In this document: piece after piece, positions 1 to 7,358 of the stretch | Position numbering within the stretch: position 1 is the stretch's first letter | Layout of the letters: the number at the start of each line of letters is the position of its first letter | Origin: Foliamicus sp963666765 | Lineage (GTDB): Bacteria > Pseudomonadota > Gammaproteobacteria > Steroidobacterales > Foliamicaceae | Direction of reading: 5' to 3' | Length of the DNA stretch: 64,000 nucleotides | Assembly: GCA_963666765.1 (NCBI GenBank) | Contig: OY762933.1 | Span: 1,488,001 to 1,552,000 of the forward strand | Program-made: the position numbers and the translations under genes | The notes under the pieces: model-generated | What the model saw: the letters and a program-made list of their open reading frames with translations, nothing else | Database searches by the model: none | Told to the model about the DNA's origin: nothing

Positions 1-291
1 GCGAACCAGGGGCTCGTCGAACTCGGCTTCCAGGCTTTGCCCGTCGATGACGCGGAACTGCCGCACAACGCTCGTGGCCGGCGGGAAGCGATCGGCGAGT
101 TCGCCAGCCCCGCGCCGTCCCGTAACCCGAACCAGCAGTCGCACAAGCGCGTCCTGCAGCGCCCTGTCCACCCCCGCCTGGCTGGAGTCAGGCAACGGAG
201 CGGTGGACCTGAAGGACGTTTCGGCCAGAGTTGCGGCGGACGCCAGAAACACCGTCATGGCCACGACACTTAAGGCGATGCGCGAGAGCAT
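1..291 (-). CDS. DUF2066 domain protein, N-terminal part (cut by window edge)
   Basis: The 97 visible codons begin at ATG 291 and run off the left edge. Residues 1-24 form a signal peptide (MLSRIALSVVAMTVFLASAA), so the product is exported. The next part, with the pattern VDRALQDALVRLLVRVTGR, matches the start of the DUF2066 family of envelope proteins of unknown function. It is divergent from purM with 48 bp between the start codons. This neighbour pair is common in gammaproteobacteria. Family identification is by recall of the pattern, and the C-terminal part is not visible. Confidence 0.7.
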   Translation of the reverse strand, partial: MLSRIALSVVAMTVFLASAATLAETSFRSTAPLPDSSQAGVDRALQDALVRLLVRVTGRRGAGELADRFPPATSVVRQFRVIDGQSLEAEFDEPLVR

Positions 292-339
292 GGAAAAGGG
301 CATTATAGGATGCGCGATTCCCCGAAAGAGAGGGTTTGA

Positions 340-1353
340 GTGAGCAAACCGATCACCTACAGCGGCGCCGGAGTTGACCTGGAGCGCGGTGCGGAAATCG
401 TCCGCCGTATCGCGCCGATGGCCCGCGAGACGCACCGCCCCGGCGTGCTGGGCGGGATCGGCGGATTCGGCGGTCTGTTCGAGGCGCCCTGCAGCGGATA
501 CCGGCAGCCCGTGCTGGTGGCGGGCGCCGACGGAGTCGGCACCAAGCTCAGGTTGTGCGCCGAAGCGGGCCGCATGGAGGCGCCGGGCGTGGACCTGGTG
601 GCCATGTGCGTGAACGATCTCCTGGCCATGGGCGCCGAGCCGCTGTTTTTCCTCGACTATTGCGCGGCCAACCGGCTGGATCCGGAGCGCCTGGAACCTC
701 TGCTGAAGGGCATCGTGCGCGGCTGCAGGGAAGCCGGCGCCGCGCTGCTGGGGGGCGAGACCGCGGAACTGCCCAATACGTACGTGGATGACGGACTGGA
801 ACTGGTGGGCTTTTGCGTGGGCGTGGCCGAAAAGGACCGGCTGCTGGACGGCAAAGGCATCGAGGCGGGCGACCTGCTGCTGGGCGTGGGTTCGTCCGGC
901 CCGCACTCCAACGGTTATTCGCTGGTGCGCCGAATCGTGGACATGGCCGGTGGGCTCGGGACCCTGAGCGGCAGCCTGATCGACCAGTTGTGCGAGCCGA
1001 CCCGAATCTACATCCGCCCGGTGCTTCCCCTGGCGCAATCGGGACGGCTGAAAGCGATTGCACATATCACCGGCGGAGGCCTGCCGGAAAACGTGGAGCG
1101 GATCATTCCGGACGACCTGGCGGCCAGAATCGACACCGGCGCCTGGCCCTGGCCACCGGTATTCGACTGGCTGAGCCGCGAGGGACCGGTTGAGCGCGGG
1201 GAAATGCTGCGCACCTTCAATTGCGGCATCGGCCTGGTTCTGGCCGTGTCCCCGCAAGAAGCGGCGGCGGTGCGCGAAGACCTGGTCCGGGCGGGCGAGG
1301 AAGTTTTCGAGATCGGCCGGGTGGAAACCGGCAGCGGCGTAACGCTTGACTAG
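340..1353 (+). CDS. purM: Phosphoribosylformylglycinamidine cyclo-ligase (AIR synthetase)
   Basis: This enzyme closes the imidazole ring in purine synthesis: FGAM plus ATP gives AIR. The 337-residue length is usual. The family signature GADGVGTKL is at residues 62-70, followed by VNDLLAMGAEPLFFLDY, and the C-terminal half has HITGGGLPENV. The start is GTG at 340, preceded by GAGAGG. An earlier ATG at 310 is out of frame. purN follows after 14 bp, so the two purine genes form one operon that continues to dcd. No internal anomaly is seen. Confidence 0.97.
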   Translation: MSKPITYSGAGVDLERGAEIVRRIAPMARETHRPGVLGGIGGFGGLFEAPCSGYRQPVLVAGADGVGTKLRLCAEAGRMEAPGVDLVAMCVNDLLAMGAEPLFFLDYCAANRLDPERLEPLLKGIVRGCREAGAALLGGETAELPNTYVDDGLELVGFCVGVAEKDRLLDGKGIEAGDLLLGVGSSGPHSNGYSLVRRIVDMAGGLGTLSGSLIDQLCEPTRIYIRPVLPLAQSGRLKAIAHITGGGLPENVERIIPDDLAARIDTGAWPWPPVFDWLSREGPVERGEMLRTFNCGIGLVLAVSPQEAAAVREDLVRAGEEVFEIGRVETGSGVTLD

Positions 1354-1367
1354 GGCCTGTTAACGCT

Positions 1368-2039
1368 ATGCGGAATACCGGGGCCGTGAGCTTGAGAACC
1401 GTCGTTCTTCTGTCCGGCACGGGGACGAACCTTCAGGCCATACTCGATCACGCGGCGTCGGAGGAATCGCGCCTCGACCCGGTCGCCGCGCTCAGCGACA
1501 GGGTCGAGGCGCAAGGCCTTGAACGCGCCCGGCGAGCCGGCATTGCGGCAATCGCCCTGCCCCGTGGCGGGTTCCCGGATGCGCGCTCATGGTGGGGCGA
1601 AATCGCGGCGCGGTTGCGCGCGCTGGCTCCCGACGCGTTGGTGCTGGCCGGTTTCATGCGGATTCTGCCGGCGGAGCTGTGCGAGGAATACCAGGGTCGC
1701 GTGCTCAACATTCATCCTTCGCTGTTGCCGCAGCATCCCGGCCTCGATACCTACCGCAGGGTGCTGCAGGCGGGAGACCGCTGGCACGGAACCACGGTGC
1801 ATTTCGTGACCCACGAGCTTGACGCCGGCCCCCGGATCGCCCAGGCACGGATTCGAGTGGGCCCCGAGGATGATGAGGGCTCGCTTCGAACCAGGGTTCA
1901 AGCCTGCGAACATGTCCTGTATCCTCGCGTGCTGGAATGGATGTCGCAGGGCCGTCTCGTCATGGGCGACCGGCACGCGACGCTGGACGGAAGCGACTTG
2001 CTCGAACCGCTCATGTTTGAAGAAGGCGAACTCTCTTGA
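1368..2039 (+). CDS. purN: Phosphoribosylglycinamide formyltransferase
   Basis: Transfers a formyl group from 10-formyl-THF to GAR in purine synthesis. The protein has 223 residues. Visible family features are GTGTNLQAIL near residue 17, the catalytic segment NIHPSLLP with N114 and H116, GTTVHFV, and LDAGP with D152. ATG 1368 is used here. GTG 1386 would remove a short non-conserved leader and is possible. The stop codon overlaps the TTG start of the next gene by 4 bases, which suggests translational coupling. Confidence 0.96.
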   Translation: MRNTGAVSLRTVVLLSGTGTNLQAILDHAASEESRLDPVAALSDRVEAQGLERARRAGIAAIALPRGGFPDARSWWGEIAARLRALAPDALVLAGFMRILPAELCEEYQGRVLNIHPSLLPQHPGLDTYRRVLQAGDRWHGTTVHFVTHELDAGPRIAQARIRVGPEDDEGSLRTRVQACEHVLYPRVLEWMSQGRLVMGDRHATLDGSDLLEPLMFEEGELS

Positions 2040-2806
2040 CTGCGGCGCGGTCAACGGTTGCGGCCCTGCTGCTGGCGTTCGCCTGGCCGGCGCTTGCGGC
2101 GGGCGCCGCCGGGTCGGCCCACGGCCTCGAAAGCATCGGCGTGCTGTACGATGTGGACGCCCCGTTCGGACAGCGCGCCCTGAGCCTCAGCCTGGTTCGG
2201 ACCGACGGCGACGGCTTCATTTACGAAACCTACTCGCGGGGTCTGGGCCTGGCCCGCCTGATCATCGCATCGGACGCGTTGGAGAGCAGCCGCTTCGTGC
2301 TCGATGAAGACGGCATGGTGCAGCCGCGGGGCTACCTGTGCCGTTCCTGCGACGGCCGCAAGGACGGCCTGGTGGAAATCTCCTATGACCCGGATGCGAA
2401 GCTGGCCGTATTCCGCGAGGGGGAGGAGTTACTGGACTTTGGAATGGACGCGCGCACCATGGACCGCAAGGCATGGGAAATCCAGACCGTGCTGGACATC
2501 GCAGCCGGCCGCCCGCTGACCGTGGAACCCACGCTCGAAGGCGGAAAGCTGAAGTTGTACCAGGGCGAGAAGCTCGGCAGGGAAACGCTCGGCACGCGCG
2601 CCGGCGAGCTTGAGACTGTCAAGTACCGCCGCCAGCGCGAGGGTTCCGAAAACTTCCAGTATCTCTGGTACGCGCGCGAACTGGGTTGGCTGCCGGCCCG
2701 CTGGGAGATCTGGCGCAAGGACAGGCGCACGGTGATCATCGAGGCTTACGACTACGGCTGGGGCGAGGACGCGGCGCTCGCGATGCTCGCTGACTGGCTG
2801 GACTAG
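2036..2806 (+). CDS. DUF3108-type exported protein
   Basis: A 256-residue protein with a signal peptide at about residues 1-22 (ARSTVAALLLAFAWPALAAG), hence probably periplasmic. The body is beta-rich with many short strands and the pattern YRRQREGSENFQYLWYA near the C-terminus, which fits the DUF3108 family. That family often follows purN in gammaproteobacteria. Its function is unknown. The start is TTG 2036, overlapping the purN stop. No better start keeps the signal peptide. A CxxC pair (LCRSC) lies in the middle, around residue 103. Confidence 0.75.
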   Translation: MTAARSTVAALLLAFAWPALAAGAAGSAHGLESIGVLYDVDAPFGQRALSLSLVRTDGDGFIYETYSRGLGLARLIIASDALESSRFVLDEDGMVQPRGYLCRSCDGRKDGLVEISYDPDAKLAVFREGEELLDFGMDARTMDRKAWEIQTVLDIAAGRPLTVEPTLEGGKLKLYQGEKLGRETLGTRAGELETVKYRRQREGSENFQYLWYARELGWLPARWEIWRKDRRTVIIEAYDYGWGEDAALAMLADWLD

Positions 2807-2812
2807 CAGCCC

Positions 2813-3379
2813 GTGAGCATCGGCCCGGACAGCTGGATTCGGCGGATGGCCGTCGAGCACCGCATGATAGAGCCGTTCGCCGAACAGCAGGTCCGGCGCA
2901 TCGGCGAGAAGCCGGTGATCTCATACGGCGTTTCCAGCTACGGCTACGACGTGCGCTGCGCCAACGATTTCAAGGTGTTCACCAATATCCATTCGGCGGT
3001 CGTGGACCCCAAGCAATTCGAAAGCAAGAGCTTCGTTGCCCTGACCGGCGAACACTGCATCATTCCGCCCAATTCGTTTGCGCTGGCGCGGACCGTGGAG
3101 TATTTCCGCATTCCCCGGGATGTGCTGACCATCTGCCTGGGCAAGTCCACCTATGCGCGCTGCGGCATCATCGTGAACGTCACGCCGCTGGAGCCGGAGT
3201 GGGAAGGTTTTGTGACGCTGGAATTCTCGAACACCACTCCGCTGCCGGCCAAGATCTACGCCAACGAGGGTGTGGCGCAGATGATTTTCTTTCAGGCGGG
3301 GGAAGTGTGCGAAACATCGTACAAGGACCGCGGCGGCAAGTACCAGGGCCAGACCGGCGTCACGCTGCCCAAAGCCTGA
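2813..3379 (+). CDS. dcd: dCTP deaminase
   Basis: Deaminates dCTP to dUTP, feeding dTTP synthesis. The 188 residues resemble the Pseudomonas-type Dcd along their length: SIGPDSWIRRMA at the start, YGVSSYGYDVRC, IIPPNSFALARTVEYFRIP, then GKSTYARCGIIVNVTPLEPE, which contains the proton-handling Glu region, and YANEGVAQ. The start GTG 2813 lies 6 bp after the DUF3108 stop. It is the last gene of the purM operon before the long inverted repeat at 3400. Confidence 0.97.
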   Translation: MSIGPDSWIRRMAVEHRMIEPFAEQQVRRIGEKPVISYGVSSYGYDVRCANDFKVFTNIHSAVVDPKQFESKSFVALTGEHCIIPPNSFALARTVEYFRIPRDVLTICLGKSTYARCGIIVNVTPLEPEWEGFVTLEFSNTTPLPAKIYANEGVAQMIFFQAGEVCETSYKDRGGKYQGQTGVTLPKA

Positions 3380-3399
3380 CGCCGTGTGCGCCTGCCCTC

Positions 3400-3505
3400 G
3401 CGCCTTTGTTCCCGGCCCGGTGCGGAGACGCATGAACCCATCCCTGGGGCTCGGCGGCGGCTGTCCTGCCGCCGACGCTCCGCACCGGGCCGGGAACAAA
3501 GGCGC
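3400..3505. repeat. Long perfect inverted repeat, conserved-loop hairpin family, copy A
   Basis: Left arm 3400-3427 and right arm 3478-3505 are perfectly complementary over 28 bp. The 50-nt loop (3428-3477) begins acgcatgaacccatccctgg, almost the same as the loops at 43381 and 59592, while the outer arm sequence is unrelated to those copies. A second small hairpin (tcggcgg with ccgccga) lies in the loop. The element starts 21 bp after the dcd stop and nearly fills the spacer. There is no T-run after the stem, so it is not a standard terminator. Confidence 0.9.
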
Positions 3506-3552
3506 TTCAATGTTCGAGCGGGCCCGGCTGTAGGCGGCGGCGTGGCGAAGCT

Positions 3553-4437
3553 GTGAGCCGGCTGGCGTTTATCGGGTTGGGGGTGATGGGGTACCCGATG
3601 GCGGGGCATCTGGCGCGCGCCGGGCACGCGGTTACCGTGTTCAATCGCACGCGGGCGCAGGCCGAGCGTTGGGTGGCGGAATACGGCGGGGCGCTGGCTG
3701 GCACGCCCGCCGAGGCCTGCGAGGGAGCGGAGTTCGTGTTTGCCTGCGTGGGCCGCGACGAGGATGTGCGCGCCGTGACACTGGAGGAGGGCGGAGTTTT
3801 CGGGGGCATGGGCCGCCAGACAAAGCTGGTGGATCACACCACGACCTCAGCGGAACTGGCGCGCGAGCTGGACCGGGAGGCGCGTTCGCGCGGGCTTGCT
3901 TTCCTGGACGCGCCCGTGTCCGGGGGCCAGGCCGGAGCGGAAAACGGCAAACTGGCGATCATGGCGGGCGGCAGGAGAAAGGACTTCGACCGCGTGCTCC
4001 CGTTACTTGAATGCTACGGCGAACGCATCGATCTCATGGGGCCGGCCGGGGCGGGCCAGCTCACCAAGATGGTCAACCAGATATGCATTGCCGGGCTGGT
4101 GCAGGCGCTGTCCGAAGGACTGGACTTTGCCCGGCGCGCGGGACTGGACGGCGAGCAGGTCGCGGGGCTGATCGGCGCCGGAGCGGCCCAGTCCTGGCAA
4201 CTGGACAACCGCCACGCCACCATGCTGGCCGACGAGTTCGACTTCGGTTTCGCCGTCGAATGGATGCGCAAGGACCTGGGCTACGCGATGGACGAAGCCC
4301 GGCGCAACGGCGCCGAACTCGCTGTCGCGCGGCTGGTGGACCGGTATTACGCGGAGGTTGAGGCGATGGGCGGCGGCCGCTGGGATACCTCCAGCCTGAT
4401 CCGCCGCCTCCGCAACAAGGGGCAAGCCGGCCGATAA
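3553..4437 (+). CDS. NAD(P)-dependent 3-hydroxyacid dehydrogenase (HIBADH / tartronate semialdehyde reductase family)
   Basis: A 294-residue beta-hydroxyacid dehydrogenase. The dinucleotide-binding motif GLGVMGYPMAGHL is at residues 8-20. The substrate-site motif DAPVSGGQAGAENGKLAIMAGG is recognisable, and the catalytic lysine lies in GAGQLTKMVNQI. The exact substrate (3-hydroxyisobutyrate, 2-hydroxy-3-oxopropionate or a related acid) cannot be read from sequence. GTG 3553 is chosen because later ATGs would cut the Rossmann motif. Its last 16 bases overlap the 3' end of the oppositely oriented RNase P RNA gene. Confidence 0.88.
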   Translation: MSRLAFIGLGVMGYPMAGHLARAGHAVTVFNRTRAQAERWVAEYGGALAGTPAEACEGAEFVFACVGRDEDVRAVTLEEGGVFGGMGRQTKLVDHTTTSAELARELDREARSRGLAFLDAPVSGGQAGAENGKLAIMAGGRRKDFDRVLPLLECYGERIDLMGPAGAGQLTKMVNQICIAGLVQALSEGLDFARRAGLDGEQVAGLIGAGAAQSWQLDNRHATMLADEFDFGFAVEWMRKDLGYAMDEARRNGAELAVARLVDRYYAEVEAMGGGRWDTSSLIRRLRNKGQAGR

Positions 4438-4783
4438 GCCGGGTTCTGTCGAGGGCAATCATTCATCTAGGGCCGCCGTCGCCGACGGCCTCAAGCAGCC
4501 TACCCGGAAGCGCGTGCGGACATACGCATGGCTTCCCTATTCGGCCTTGCTCCGGACGGGGTTTACCCTGCCGCTGCTGTTGCCAGCCGCGCGGTGCGCT
4601 CTTACCGCACCTTTTCACCCTTACCCGGCATTCCCGAAGGCGCCGGGCGGTATATTTTCTGTGGCACTTTCCGTGGGCTTGCGCCCCCCAGGCGTTACCT
4701 GGCGTCCCGTCCGCCGGAGCCCGGACTTTCCTCCCGCCGCACCGGTAAAACCGAAGCGACCGGCGATTGCCTGGCCGGCTCGC
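4422..4783 (-). ncRNA. rnpB: RNase P RNA, bacterial class A
   Basis: The minus strand carries the universal RNase P segments in order: GAGGAAAGTCCGGGCTCC, CCAGGTAACGCCTGGGGGG, GGTAAGGGTGAAAAGGTGCG, AAGAGCGCACCGCG, GGTAAACCCC, AGGCCGAATAGGG, GGGTAGGCTGCTTGAG, CCTAGATGAATGA, GACAGAACCCGGCTTATC. The ends are set by helix P1, an 11-bp pairing of 4773-4783 with 4422-4432 (one G-U). The RNA is about 362 nt, typical of class A. It matures tRNA 5' ends as part of RNase P. Confidence 0.97.
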
Positions 4784-4792
4784 CCACAAACC

Positions 4793-4821
4793 ACACTAGA
4801 CCACCCCGCCATCACATGCAA
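4793..4821 (-). promoter_or_regulatory. Possible rnpB promoter
   Basis: On the minus strand TTGCAT (4816-4821) and TAGTGT (4793-4798) are separated by 17 bp, and transcription would start close to the deduced RNA 5' end. Each box matches only 3 of 6 consensus positions, so this rests mainly on position. Confidence 0.3.
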
Positions 4822-4958
4822 GAGCTTCTCCCGCTTACTTCCCTCTCCGGCAACCTGCCGCACACTCCGAAGGCTGCATACCCTGAAAAGCACCCATCCA
4901 TCGGCAGCAAGACCACACCGTCCACAGCGTCCATTGTGTGGCGAAAACCACCCGGAAA

Positions 4959-5024
4959 TTTCAATTGGGCGGCGCCTGACTTTCAATCAGCCAACAAATG
5001 AATTTCAACTGGCCAACGCCCGAC
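4959..5024. repeat. Three tandem 22-bp degenerate repeats, possible insertion-sequence end
   Basis: Units at 4959-4980, 4981-5002 and 5003-5024 each begin TTTCAA and are in exact 22-bp phase. Units 1 and 3 share TTTCAAyTGG and CGCCyGAC. Arrays of about 20-bp repeats at element ends are known for IS21-family elements, and the flanking gcgaaaaccacccggaaa fits that look. No transposase is present, so if this is an IS end it is a relic. Confidence 0.5.
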
Positions 5025-5086
5025 TTGCTCGGCGCTACGCGGGATTCTGCCACGGGCTGCTAGTACCTCTTCAAACGCGGAGTGTA

Positions 5087-6091
5087 ATGGCGCCAATAGA
5101 ATTATGTGATGGACATAAGATGGTAGATATGGAAATGAACAAGCTATCGCTAAGCCAGTTTGTCCCCGAGGAACTGCGGGGCATTGAGAATCCTCGAACT
5201 GAGCTTCCGAGAATTGCGAAAAACCCGTCGCTGATCTCGCGCATACAACACGCAGTGCAGCAAATTCCCACCAGGCACGACCTTCGAATGCAGGATTGCC
5301 GCACACTGCAGCTTGCGCCGCAAAGTGTGCATCTGGTCGTCACGTCGCCACCCTATTGGACGCTGAAGAACTACAACATGCATGAGAATCAGATGGGTTA
5401 CATCGCGGACTACGAAGAATTCCTGCTAGAACTCAACAAGGTATGGCAGCTTTGTTACGAGGCACTTGTGCCTGGGGGACGTCTCATTTGCGTTGTTGGG
5501 GATGTCTGCCTATCGCGGCGCAAGAACAAAGGCGAGCATGCCGTTGTTCCGCTACATGCGTCCATCCAGGAACACTGTCGCAGGATCGGGTATGTAAATC
5601 TCGCACCGATCATCTGGTACAAGATTGCAAACGCAAACTACGAAGTCTCGAACGGTTCGTCCTTTCTGGGAAAACCTTACGAGCCGAATGCCGTTATCAA
5701 GAATGATATCGAATACATCCTGATGGAGCGAAAGGGCGGCGGCTACCGTAACCCGAGCATAGAGGAGAGAGTGCTGAGTGTAATCTCAGAAGGCAACCAC
5801 AAGGCCTGGTTCCAGCAGATCTGGCACGGCGTAACCGGCTCCTCCACGCGGCGCCACCCGGCGCCGTTCCCACTACAACTCGCCGAACGCCTGGTGCGTA
5901 TGTTCAGTTTCGTTGGGGACACCGTGCTGGATCCTTTTCTGGGCACCGGCACCACCAGCATCGCGGCCGCCAGGTGGGGACGCAACAGTATCGGCGTGGA
6001 GGTCGATCCCCGCTACTTTGAGATGGCGCGTGAACGCGTCACAGGAGAAACATACGGGCTGTTTCATGACGCCTCAATAGTCGCCGCATGA
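5087..6091 (+). CDS. DNA methyltransferase of a type II restriction-modification system (beta-class order)
   Basis: A 334-residue site-specific DNA methyltransferase. The catalytic motif TSPPYW is at residues 86-91 and the S-adenosylmethionine motif DPFLGTGTT is at 282-290, so motif IV precedes motif I as in beta-class enzymes. TSPPYW favours cytosine-N4 methylation, but adenine-N6 is not excluded. The open frame continues upstream through rnpB. ATG 5087 is chosen because GGAG lies 5 bp before it and the frame further up is RNase P RNA. The stop overlaps the endonuclease start as ATGA. Confidence 0.9.
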   Translation: MAPIELCDGHKMVDMEMNKLSLSQFVPEELRGIENPRTELPRIAKNPSLISRIQHAVQQIPTRHDLRMQDCRTLQLAPQSVHLVVTSPPYWTLKNYNMHENQMGYIADYEEFLLELNKVWQLCYEALVPGGRLICVVGDVCLSRRKNKGEHAVVPLHASIQEHCRRIGYVNLAPIIWYKIANANYEVSNGSSFLGKPYEPNAVIKNDIEYILMERKGGGYRNPSIEERVLSVISEGNHKAWFQQIWHGVTGSSTRRHPAPFPLQLAERLVRMFSFVGDTVLDPFLGTGTTSIAAARWGRNSIGVEVDPRYFEMARERVTGETYGLFHDASIVAA

Positions 6092-6825
6092 CCCGGCAGG
6101 CAGACCTTAGTGGGGCTGTGCGCCATTTCTGGAAAACGCGGGCGGCGCAAAAAGCGCGCCAAGGCGCAGCAAGTGGCCAGCGCGATCAGGGAAACCGTAC
6201 TGCCGTCACGGGCGGCAAACAACTTGATGGCTTTGTGAAGCTCGTTACCCGAATTCTGGCCAGTTGTGGACTGCCTGACGCGCATGTTCATACACGAAAG
6301 CGCGACATTGCTCTACCCGGCTACTTTCGGCCCACTAAGGAGTGGGACCTGGTTGTTGTACATCGCGGCAAGCTGGTTGCAACCATCGAGTTCAAGTCAC
6401 AGGTAGGCTCGTTCGGGAATAACTTCAATAATCGCATCGAGGAAGCGCTCGGAAACGCGCTTGATATCCAGACCGCGTATCGGGAAGGCGCGTTTGCACC
6501 CTCTCCTGCGCCGTGGATCGGCTACCTCATGATGCTGGAGGACACCGACGCATCCACCAGACCGGTTCGCATAAACGAACCCCATTTCAAAGTGTTCGAC
6601 GAGTTTCGCGAAACGACCTATCTTTCCCGTTACGAGCTTTTCTGCAAACGGCTCATGCGGGAACGTCTCTACAACGCGGCATGCTTCCTTACATCTGACA
6701 GAAAGTCCGGCTTGCAAGGCGTATACGCCGAACCATCGAGGGAACTTTGCTTCCAGAACTTTGCAGGGTCGCTGATTGGTCACGTCTCCGGCATCATCCA
6801 GGCGGAACGCGTTTCTCAAGAATAA
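6088..6825 (+). CDS. Type II restriction endonuclease, XhoI/PaeR7I-like
   Basis: A 245-residue endonuclease translated from an ATGA overlap with the methyltransferase. The PD-(D/E)xK core is visible as D87 (EWDLVVV), then E101 and K103 in TIEFKSQVG. It is followed by SFGNNFNNRIEEALGNALD, the conserved block of the XhoI/PaeR7I family, whose known members cut CTCGAG. The N-terminal 45 residues look like a non-conserved extension. Recognition of CTCGAG is inferred from family only. Codon use is less GC-biased than the housekeeping genes nearby. Confidence 0.85.
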   Translation: MTRQADLSGAVRHFWKTRAAQKARQGAASGQRDQGNRTAVTGGKQLDGFVKLVTRILASCGLPDAHVHTRKRDIALPGYFRPTKEWDLVVVHRGKLVATIEFKSQVGSFGNNFNNRIEEALGNALDIQTAYREGAFAPSPAPWIGYLMMLEDTDASTRPVRINEPHFKVFDEFRETTYLSRYELFCKRLMRERLYNAACFLTSDRKSGLQGVYAEPSRELCFQNFAGSLIGHVSGIIQAERVSQE

Positions 6826-6908
6826 GAGCAAGCAATGGGTGCAAGCAGTGTTGCGGACAATCGGCGCCAGCCTATGCTGTGGCGCACAGATAATGTGAGA
6901 CTGTGGCC

Positions 6909-7241
6909 ATGAAGAACATCACGGTATCAATCGACGACGAGTGCCATCGGCTTGCCCGGATTCGTGCGGTCGAACTGGGCACTTCCGTTTCCGCTCTGGT
7001 GCGCGGGTATCTCAGGGGTCTGGTGGCGGACCGCGACGGGAAGCACGAGAGTGGTGCGGAACCTGGCGAAACCCCCTATCAGCGACGCTGCAGGCAGTTG
7101 CGGGAAGTGTTTGCGGACTTGGATGCGAATGGTGTGGGATTGCGAATGTCCGACAACCTGCCCCGAGACGCTCTCTACAACCGCGCTGCGATGCGCTCCG
7201 AGCCGTACGCCGTACGGGACGGCTCAAGCCGGGGACCCTGA
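6909..7241 (+). CDS. Ribbon-helix-helix antitoxin-like protein without a visible toxin
   Basis: About 110 residues. The N-terminus MKNITVSIDDECHRLARIRAVELGTSVSALVR is split here as MKNITVSIDDE followed by ELGTSVSALVR, the strand and helices of a VapB/CopG-type DNA-binding fold. Such antitoxins normally end soon after a motif like SRDDLYDR; here the counterpart is PRDALYNR, followed by about 20 residues without family character. No PIN or other toxin follows, since the next gene (EEP) is on the other strand. ATG 6909 is preferred to GTG 6903. It may be an orphan antitoxin whose toxin was lost. Confidence 0.6.
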   Translation: MKNITVSIDDECHRLARIRAVELGTSVSALVRGYLRGLVADRDGKHESGAEPGETPYQRRCRQLREVFADLDANGVGLRMSDNLPRDALYNRAAMRSEPYAVRDGSSRGP

Positions 7242-7358
7242 ACCCCGGACAGCACTACGGCCCGGTCCGCGCTCTCAACCCGTTTACGGACTCAACACCT
7301 ACAAACTGAGCGCCAGCGACCCGGGAGAGCAGGACCAGGCGGGCGGCGGCGCGGGCGC

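Larger units (their letters stand above)
4784..5086. other. Non-coding gap between rnpB and the restriction-modification operon
   Basis: About 300 bp with no supported gene. It holds the rnpB promoter region and the 22-bp triple repeat at 4959-5024. GC content drops here, and this is a plausible left edge of the accessory island. Confidence 0.6.

Noticed and set aside
4959..5024. CRISPR-like array
   Set aside because: The units are contiguous and degenerate with no spacers, and no cas genes are present in the window.
4514..5086. N-terminal 190 codons of the open frame containing the methyltransferase
   Set aside because: They read antisense through rnpB. The methyltransferase starts at ATG 5087 with a ribosome-binding site.
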